This document shows, piece after piece, positions 57,876-64,000 of a stretch of 64,000 bases of DNA. The stretch's first letter is position 1. Each line of letters starts with the position of its first letter. The position numbers were made by a program, and so were the translations under genes. The stretch covers positions 1,245,001 through 1,309,000 of the forward strand of contig CP106741.1 in NCBI GenBank assembly GCA_030323305.1, in the 5' to 3' direction. Under the pieces are notes generated by a model that saw only the letters and a list, made by a program, of their open reading frames with translations, did no database searches and was not told the origin of the DNA. Source of the DNA: Paenibacillus sp. CC-CFT747 (GTDB taxonomy: Bacteria > Bacillota > Bacilli > Paenibacillales > NBRC-103111).

Positions 57876-58030
57876 TTTCAAAAAAGTCGAATTCGGCTGT
57901 CTCCCCTGTTTAGAGCTTGTCCGGCCTTCCGCCCTTCGTCCGGCAGTAGGTTTCTTAGCAGGGGAACCTTTACCTGCTGTAGAGTAGCACCGGAACCGGT
58001 ATCTGTCAACCATAACGGCCCCTTTGGACT

Positions 58031-58105
58031 TCAATTTCTCGGGGCCCACAGCATGACCGAAACACCGGCGAGGCATAGAGCGGCTCCCAGCCAGTCGTAT
58101 CGGAA
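58031..58105 (-). pseudogene. Remnant of a YnfA/UPF0060-type small membrane protein
   Basis: 24 codons ending TGA read FRYDWLGAALCLAGVSVMLW then APRN. The DWLGAxxCLAGVxVMxxAPR ending is typical of the UPF0060 (YnfA) C-terminus. Nothing upstream belongs to it: mgtC ends five bases away, so only the tail remains. Confidence 0.6.
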
Positions 58106-58109
58106 AGGA

Positions 58110-58786
58110 TCAATTAGTGATTTCTACTCCCACCACATCGTCCATGCCGGAAAGGAGGTGGTACAATTCGGTGATCCCTACTTTGGGATGGACCTTCGTT
58201 CTCAATTCCAGCATATAGAAGGAGTCCTGTTTGGAATCCTTGATGCGTGTTTGAGACAATTGGATTTCACTGGCCTCCATGGTTTTCATGATCTCGGTTA
58301 CGTTCGCACTCCGGCGGACGGTTAGTTTGATGACATGTTCTTTTCGGAGCCCTCTAAGCGGTTTGCCCAGCAGAAAAGGAACAAGTTCCACGCTGATAAT
58401 CAGCAGGGCGGCCGTTACGGCCGCTGCCGCATAGAAGCCGCTGCCCACCGCAATGCCAATGCCCGCCGCCCCCAGATCATGGCAGCCGTCGTCAGGCCCG
58501 AAATGCGGTCATTCCCTCTTCTAAGGATAGCTCCCGCTCCCAGAAAGCCGATTCCCGAAACCACTTGAGCGGGAAGCCGGAGCGGGTCCATTTGGATGAT
58601 GATGTCATGGCTTTTGGGGAAAGTATAAGCCGCTCGTATGGATATGATCGTTAACAAACAGCTGATGACCGCAATAACCGGACTGGTTTTCAGCCCGAGC
58701 GGCTTGCTTTTCAATTCCCTTTCGAGCCCGATTACCAACCCAAGCACAGCCGAAAGGCCCAGCTTCACCAAAAGTTCTATATCCAT
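58110..58786 (-). CDS. MgtC/SapB family membrane protein; one frameshift
   Basis: Repaired length is about 226 residues. LLVKLGLSAVLGLVIGLERE, KPLGLKTSPVIAVISCLLTI, RLPAQVVSGIGFLGAGAILR and ISGLTTAAMIWGAAGIGIAV are the MgtC N-terminal transmembrane domain (with the conserved VSGIGFLGAG motif), then a C-terminal ACT-like domain (VTEIMKTMEASEIQLSQTRI). MgtC links to Mg2+ limitation, phosphate control and ATP synthase. One base is missing in CCCCC 58469-58473. It lies 42 bases after the ABC permease in the same direction, so it is probably the last gene of that operon. Confidence 0.85.
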
Positions 58787-58828
58787 GCTCCGATAGTCCC
58801 TTCTGTTTGCACAAGATCGTTAGTGGCT

Positions 58829-60538
58829 TTAGTCTTTGCTTCTTCTGCCGTAAACAAAATATAAAGTAAGGGCCGACATAATCATCAGGATGACCGAGTA
58901 GACCAGGGTAAGGGCTTTGGTGTCCGCCACCGCTTCGGCGTCCGTACTGTTTTTGATCACAATGCCAAGCGGCTGGTATAGCGGATGATACAGGAACACC
59001 GTCAAGTCGTAATCGGCCAGAATCCCGTTAAAGTTCAAGGCTAAGATTGCCAAGGTAGACGGCAGGATAATGGGCAGCACCACCCTCCGGAAGGTGTAGA
59101 AGGCTTTGGCGCCCAGATTTTTGGCCGCGTCCTCCAGGTTGTTGTCCAGGGCGAAGAAGGAAGCCTTCACCATCCGAAGGGTAAACGGAATGTGGACGAT
59201 GACATAAGCCAAGAACAACATCCATACGGAGCCGACAAGCACGTTATTGCCGATAATCAGCCTCGGGGTGCCGAAGGTGACGATCAAACCGATGGCTATC
59301 AGGGTAGAAGGCAGCATCCACGGAATCAGCAGGGAATATTCCAACAGATTGGTCCAGACGTTCCTGTATTTGTGCAGAATCCGGGAAGCCATTAGAGCCA
59401 AGGCCACAACGGTAAGAGAGGCCCCCGCCGCATAGCATACGCTGACCAAGTAGGGCTTAAACGCCGACAGGCTCGAGAAGACGTGAATGTAATTGGCCAA
59501 GGTCAATTTGCTGAAGGAGATCGTGGCGTTGGCAATGCTTTGGGCATCCGTAAAGGAAAAAACAAGAATAAGGACAACCGGGATGATATAAATCAGAAAC
59601 AAGAAATAGGCGGCCGCATGAGTAAGCATATTGGCCAGCGGATGCTGGATTTGTTGTTTAACCATCTCGGACTTAACTTTCGATACCGACATGAAATTCC
59701 CTTTGCGTTCAAAACGGATCATGACGGACAGCAGGACGATGGTCGCCAAGCCGAGAACAAGCGCCAGCAGAGCGGCCAAATCTTTGGAATAGGTGCTATT
59801 GGAGAAAGCAAGAATCATGGGCGTAATGGTTTGGAATTCCGTTCCCCCTAAGATCAGGGGCGCCGAGGTTGCCGCTAATCCGGTCAGAAAGAGAAGGATC
59901 GTTAAAGCATAAATCGTCGGCTTCAGAACGGGAAGGACGACGCGCCTCAGAATATAGAAAGTAGACGCACCCATGTTTCTTGCTGCTTCTATCGTTTGGA
60001 AATCCACCTTGCGCATAGCATTGCTTAGAAATAGAACGTGGTTGGACGTACAGGCGAAGGTCATTACGAAGAGAACCGCCCAGTAGCCGTGAAACCACCC
60101 CGTCGGGAAGGAGGGGAAGACATACGCCAGGACCTTCGTCATTAGTCCGGTGTCCCCGTAGATCAATTTATAGCCGGAAACCAAGACGACACCACTGTAG
60201 ATCAAGGTGGTAAAATAACCAAGCCGGAGGATTTTCGCGCCCTTGATATCGAAATATTCGACGACCAGGACGAGGAAGATTCCGACGATGTTCACGGTAA
60301 AGATCAGGGAAACCGCCAAAATAAAGCTGTTGTACAAGCTCTTCATCGCCCGGGCGGAGGATAACAGCTTGTGAACGGGCTCCAGCGAGAAACTGCCTTT
60401 GCTGAAGAAGATCTGGTAGTAAATGTTAAGGTTCGGATAAATCAAGAAGGCGATTACAAACCATGCTAGGGCAAGATAGAAGATCAAAGAAGGCAAAGGA
60501 ACCGAGGTCAGTCCTTTTTTTAAAGTCCGCGTGTTCAA
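58829..60538 (-). CDS. ABC transporter permease, two permease domains in one chain (AfuB/FbpB/PhnV type)
   Basis: 569 residues, intact, about 12 membrane helices. Each half has an EAA loop: EAARNMGASTFYILRRVVLP (about residue 210) and DAAKNLGAKAFYTFRRVVLP (about 470). Fused permeases like this serve Fe3+, thiamine, 2-aminoethylphosphonate or phosphoglycerate-type importers. TTG start at 60538 after GGGGGAAC. It lies 12 bases after the ATPase gene. Confidence 0.9.
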   Translation of the reverse strand: MNTRTLKKGLTSVPLPSLIFYLALAWFVIAFLIYPNLNIYYQIFFSKGSFSLEPVHKLLSSARAMKSLYNSFILAVSLIFTVNIVGIFLVLVVEYFDIKGAKILRLGYFTTLIYSGVVLVSGYKLIYGDTGLMTKVLAYVFPSFPTGWFHGYWAVLFVMTFACTSNHVLFLSNAMRKVDFQTIEAARNMGASTFYILRRVVLPVLKPTIYALTILLFLTGLAATSAPLILGGTEFQTITPMILAFSNSTYSKDLAALLALVLGLATIVLLSVMIRFERKGNFMSVSKVKSEMVKQQIQHPLANMLTHAAAYFLFLIYIIPVVLILVFSFTDAQSIANATISFSKLTLANYIHVFSSLSAFKPYLVSVCYAAGASLTVVALALMASRILHKYRNVWTNLLEYSLLIPWMLPSTLIAIGLIVTFGTPRLIIGNNVLVGSVWMLFLAYVIVHIPFTLRMVKASFFALDNNLEDAAKNLGAKAFYTFRRVVLPIILPSTLAILALNFNGILADYDLTVFLYHPLYQPLGIVIKNSTDAEAVADTKALTLVYSVILMIMSALTLYFVYGRRSKD

Positions 60539-60550
60539 CTGGTGTTCCCC

Positions 60551-61557
60551 CTAATATTGCAAAATATCCCTGGTGTCGATATAGATATCCAATTCGTCCC
60601 CCGTTTGATACAGATCGTGTCCCCGTTCGGTCTCCACGGTTTTCAGAATTCCGCCTGGAACGGCAATCGAATACTTGGTGTAGATTCCGTAAAATTCCTG
60701 TTCCACTATTTTTCCTCTCAGCTGGACGGCATGGGGCTCGGCCGCAATAGGAACCAGGCTGATTTTCTCGTTGCGGATGTACGATTTCTTGCTTGGGTCA
60801 ATCAAATTCGCTAAAGCGCTGTTCGCCACAATCTCCGGCCGGATAAAGTTAATATCGCCTATGAAGTTGCAGACAAACTCCGTTTGGGACTCGTTGTAAA
60901 TTTCCCGGGGCGTGCCGACCTGCTCCACGGTTCCCTTGTTGAATACCGCGATCCGGTCCGAGAGGGTCAAGGCTTCTTCCTGGTCATGCGTCACATACAC
61001 CGTCGTGATCCCAAACTTCTTCTGAAGATCCTTCAGCTCGTTGCGCAATTGAACCCTCAGCTTGGCATCCAGGTTGGACAACGGCTCATCCAAGGCGAGG
61101 ATGCTCGGCTTCAGTACCAGAGCCCTCGCAATGGCTACGCGCTGCTGCTGCCCTCCCGATAGCTCGGACACTTTCTTGACCAGCTGTTCCTCACTTAAAT
61201 CGACTTTCCTGGCGATCTCCTTTACCTGGGCATCCACTTCGGCTTTGGAGAATTTTTTGACCCGCATGCCAAAAGCAATATTCTCGTAAACGTTTAAGGT
61301 TGGAAAGAGCGCATAGCTTTGAAAGACCATGCTGATTTCCCGCTTCTCAATCGGCACGTGAGAGATGTCCCGGTCGTTTAGCAGGATTTGCCCGCTGTCG
61401 GGCTTAATAAAGCCGACCAGGCTGCGGAGAATGGTCGTTTTCCCGCATCCCGAGGGACCGAGAAAGGTGAAGAACTCCCCTCCTTGATGTGGAGATTGAG
61501 GTTCTTGATGGCATGGAAGTCACCGAATTTGATTTGAATGTCTTGGAATGTGATCAT
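60551..61557 (-). CDS. ABC transporter ATP-binding protein (Fe3+/AEP/polyamine subclass); one frameshift
   Basis: Repaired length is about 336 residues. Walker A LGPSGCGKTTILRSLVGFIK after repair, Q-loop SMVFQSYALFPTLNVYENIA, signature SELSGGQQQRVAIARALVLK, Walker B ILALDEPLSNLDAKLRVQLR, then a C-terminal TOBE domain. One base is missing in CCCC at 61477-61480. ATG at 61557 follows AGAGGT. It partners with the downstream permease and upstream binding protein. Confidence 0.92.
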
Positions 61558-61638
61558 GGTTACCTCTGTCATGTAAATTTATTTTTACAGGCTGCAAGCA
61601 TGGACATTCCCGCGTGCAGCCTGTTTGACAATGTTACC

Positions 61639-62740
61639 TTATTTCATAATCTCCAGCTGAATCTTTTCCGCCCATTTCCCCAGATTCTCGGAAACAAATC
61701 CCCAGTCAAAGGCGATCGGCTTGATGGAAGCGTAAAGGTCTTTCACGTCTTTGTTGGCTTTATCGGAAGCCTTCTGGTTCGCCGGCATGGCATTGAATTG
61801 AGCGGCAAACTGCCCCTGCACGTCGGCCGAGCCGATCCAGTCGATGAACTTCTTAGCCGTCTCCATCTTCTTCGTCCCGTTCGCGATGGCGGCCTGTTCC
61901 ACAATCATCGGAACTCCGGTAACGGGACTTACAAGGCCCGCCTTAACCCCGTACTGCTTTTCTTTGGCTTGAAGCGTACCGGAAACAACGGCTCCGATCG
62001 GCGTTTTGCCATTGACCATATTCTGGTAGAAGTCTTCTCCCTTTACTGCGGGAACGCCATTGTTATACAGCTTCTTGATTTCATCCCAGCCCTGCTTGGA
62101 AATCCCGTACTCGCCTTTGTCGTCTTTGTATTTGGTCAAGATGCTGGCCACGACCAGCTGCGGCGTAATTTGATCCAGCTGGGTAGGAGCCTCGTATTTC
62201 CCTTTGAACTGAGGATTCGTATACAAATCGGCCCAATCCTTCGGTGCCGTCTCGGCTGTGAACGACTTGGGGTTATACCCGATCAGAATGGCCTGCTTGA
62301 CCAGGCTGTGGTAATAGCCTTCCGGATCGTTCAAGCCCTTTTCGATTTCAGGTGCCCAGGCTGGAACATATTTGGCCAGAACCTTTTCTTTCTTTAAACT
62401 TTCGAACAGCATATTATTCAGGCCGTAAATAACATCCGCCACCGGATTATTCTTCTCGGCGATTAAGCGGCTGGTTAAATTAGCCCCGCCCGCTCCCACG
62501 ATTTCGATTTCAAAGCCGGCTTCCTTCGCCTTCTGGACCAGCCAATCCCCCGGCCGTCCGAGTTGGAGTTCGTGTACACAATCAGCTTTTCATTCTTGCC
62601 TGCGGATGCCGGGGCCGATGCGGCCGGCGTACCGGACGGGGCGGTCGTTCCCCCGTTTCCTTGGTATTTCCTCCACCGCAAGCCGTTACAGCCAAACACA
62701 TCATCGACAACAAAGAGACGCCTGCCAATTTTCTGACCAT
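61639..62740 (-). CDS. ABC substrate-binding lipoprotein (family 1, Fe3+/AEP-like); two frameshifts
   Basis: Repaired length is about 368 residues. Lipoprotein signal MVRKLAGVSLLSMMCLAVTA with Cys next, a Gly/Thr/Pro linker, then EKLIVYTNSNSDGRGDWLVQ, KAKEAGFEIEIVGAGGANLT, LIAEKNNPVADVIYGLNNML, SLVKQAILIGYNPKSFTAET and KTPIGAVVSGTLQAKEKQYG. This matches family-1 binding proteins such as AfuA or PhnS. Missing bases: CCCCC at 62547-62551 and 62650-62654. AAAGGAG precedes the ATG. Confidence 0.9.
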
Positions 62741-62775
62741 TCTTTTTGACACTCCTTTAGGGTATGGGATTATTT

Positions 62776-63594
62776 TTAGAGGTGGACAACCATTCCGTCA
62801 TAGGCCACTACGACCCCGGCGGGTTTAAAAATGTCTACGAATTCCTCATGGAGAAGCTTGGAATTATGGCTGAAGTGTGTAACGAAGATCTGTCCTTCTT
62901 CTTTCAGGATGTTCTCTTTCCGAAACTCCCGCTGGGCTTCCAGCACGGTCTCAATGCACATATGATTGCGGTCGCGGGATTTGCCCGTGTAGCCGTGCGT
63001 GCAGTCGAGAATGGCCCCGTCCAGGTTTTTTCCCTTCAACCAGGCCCATGTCGCTTCCGGGAACCAGCCCGAATCATGCCCATAGAGCAGCTTTTTGCCA
63101 TCCTTTTCGATGACGTACACGAAGCACGTTTCCATCCGGTCATGATCGGCCCATAACGGGGTAACCCGGGCATCGCCCACCAATATCGTCTCGAAGGGGC
63201 GCAGAAGATGAAAAGCATACCGTTCTCCCTCAAACCGGCCGATGGCGACGCGCGTATGGTACATCACGGCATCATTGCCGTAGATATGCAGCGGATGCTC
63301 CAGGTTGTGGGCAATACCCTTTCGGCGGCATTCCAAATCGTAGGCGTTGTAGTGATCGGAGTGCGTATGGGTAACCAGCAGGTGCTCGATCGCCCCCAGA
63401 TCAATGTTGTCGCGAAGCGCTTGCATGTAAGAATCCGGCGAGTAGTCGAATTTGATGATATCGTCAATGATCGCCGAGCTTCGGGTTCGGATGTTTTTCC
63501 CTCCGAGCTCACGTGCTTTCAAGCAGTACTCACAGTGGCAGAAGGCATTGGGAAAGCCCTCCGCAGCCGCTGTTCCGAGAAAATGAAGTTTCAT
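62776..63594 (-). CDS. PhnP-like metallo-beta-lactamase-fold phosphodiesterase
   Basis: 272 residues, intact. KLHFLGTAAAEGFPNAFCHC and EYCLKARELGGKNIRTRSSA carry a CxC..C zinc site as in PhnP; then LLVTHTHSDHYNAYDLECRR (HxHxDH), TPLWADHD, LYGHDSGWF and the final VTHFSHNS. PhnP cleaves phosphoribosyl cyclic phosphate. This homologue lies next to an ABC importer of the family that includes phosphonate transporters. GGAAGGAG precedes the ATG. Confidence 0.88.
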   Translation of the reverse strand: MKLHFLGTAAAEGFPNAFCHCEYCLKARELGGKNIRTRSSAIIDDIIKFDYSPDSYMQALRDNIDLGAIEHLLVTHTHSDHYNAYDLECRRKGIAHNLEHPLHIYGNDAVMYHTRVAIGRFEGERYAFHLLRPFETILVGDARVTPLWADHDRMETCFVYVIEKDGKKLLYGHDSGWFPEATWAWLKGKNLDGAILDCTHGYTGKSRDRNHMCIETVLEAQREFRKENILKEEGQIFVTHFSHNSKLLHEEFVDIFKPAGVVVAYDGMVVHL

Positions 63595-63613
63595 AGGACT
63601 CCTTCCGCCCGTC

Positions 63614-64000
63614 CTAAAGAACGGATCGCCTTTCTACGATGGTCGTTTGAATTTTGATGGTAATGGGTTTCTCATGAGAGTGATTGATGCGCTTCGTAAG
63701 AAGAGTAAAGGCGGATTGCGCAAGCTGACCGGTATCCTGCCTGACCGTCGTCAGAGGGATCGGGGACAGCGCCGACAGCTGAATATCGGAGAACCCCACG
63801 ATGGAAAGCTTGTCCGGAACCGGGATCCCTACACGCAAGGCGGTATACAAGGTGGCGACGGCCACATGATCATCCCCGCACATTAGGGCGGTCATCTCCG
63901 CATTATCCTGAACAAACTGTTCCGCCTCGGGGTCACTCTCGTTAATACGGCTCGGATGGAAGTCTTTAAAATGAATGTACTGGTTCTTAACGGGAATCCC
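63614..64000 (-). CDS. LacI-family transcriptional regulator, C-terminal part (cut by window edge)
   Basis: The last about 128 residues are visible: AEMTALMCGDDHVAVATLYT, ALRVGIPVPDKLSIVGFSDI, and QLSALSPIPLTTVRQDTGQL, the LacI/GalR effector-binding domain. The DNA-binding domain lies beyond the window. It sits first in the operon, 20 bases before the PhnP-like gene, and is the likely local repressor. Confidence 0.88.
   Translation of the reverse strand, partial: GIPVKNQYIHFKDFHPSRINESDPEAEQFVQDNAEMTALMCGDDHVAVATLYTALRVGIPVPDKLSIVGFSDIQLSALSPIPLTTVRQDTGQLAQSAFTLLTKRINHSHEKPITIKIQTTIVERRSVL

Noticed and set aside
58787..58828. Mg2+ (M-box) riboswitch before mgtC
   Set aside because: Only 42 bases separate it from the permease gene, too short for an M-box.

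Overview
The window is 64 kb of high-GC, low-repeat DNA from a spore-forming Gram-positive bacterium, most likely Paenibacillaceae (Paenibacillus or a close relative). The evidence is the gene content: the sporulation checkpoint protein Sda, the spore-coat transglutaminase Tgl, a SpoIID/LytB-domain protein, an LtaS-type polyglycerolphosphate synthase, a T-box leader before serS, Fur/CcpA/Rex/LexA/DnaA sites of Bacillus type, and strong GGAGG ribosome binding sites before most genes. No rRNA, tRNA, prophage, insertion sequence or CRISPR array was found. It reads as an ordinary chromosomal segment.

One property dominates. At least 29 recognisable genes have a broken reading frame, at about 38 places. 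At 36 of them the conserved protein is restored by adding back one base, nearly always in a short run of G or C (one in a T run and two in A runs); the other two need the opposite shift. This is the signature of uncorrected homopolymer errors in the sequence, not gene decay. Broken genes are therefore annotated here as single CDS features with the shift positions stated.

Layout. 0-3 kb: epimerase fragment, SRPBCC protein, MarR regulator with a small partner, amidohydrolase. 3-7.4 kb: efeO-efeB-efeU iron uptake operon (minus strand) under two Fur-box regions. 7.5-11.4 kb: small membrane protein, alkyltransferase-like protein, uracil-DNA glycosylase, tgl, diguanylate cyclase. 11.6-15.1 kb: glpK-glpD. 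15.4-17.5 kb: DUF1992 protein, an ECF41-type sigma factor with SnoaL-like tail, and its partner carboxymuconolactone decarboxylase behind a classic ECF41 promoter. 17.5-22.5 kb: csbD with a SigB-like promoter, WYL regulator, mini Xre regulator among inverted repeats, SpoIID-Big2 protein. 22.6-29.8 kb: GGDEF-EAL protein, tag, small membrane proteins, cobyrinate a,c-diamide synthase with a cobalamin-binding-like partner. 29.9-31 kb: structured RNA candidate, sda with a DnaA-box cluster and a LexA-like box, DinB-fold protein. 31-36 kb: LtaS, YjdF-like protein, aldose epimerase, glycosyltransferase. 36-39.8 kb: MFS-uspA operon behind an unusual leader (operator, short leader ORF, terminator overlapping its start) and T-box-serS. 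40-41.2 kb: repeat-rich non-coding stretch, including two decayed copies of the 3' end of the neighbouring FMN reductase gene. 41-47.4 kb: FMN reductase, kinase-like protein, MFS pump, ogt-alkA, beta-lactamase-fold protein. 47.4-58 kb: small genes, guanylate kinase-like protein, uvsE, thioesterase, GNAT, DUF1641-ndh under Rex boxes, membrane-anchored multicopper oxidase, MATE pump. 58-64 kb: a LacI-regulated operon of a PhnP-like metallo-hydrolase, an ABC importer and MgtC.

Themes: DNA alkylation and UV repair (atl, tag, ogt, alkA, a UDG, uvsE), redox and metal handling (efe, Rex-ndh, multicopper oxidase), and c-di-GMP signalling. Best candidates for undescribed biology are the MFS leader, the doubly wired sda control region, the structured RNA next to sda, and the LacI/PhnP-like/ABC/MgtC operon.
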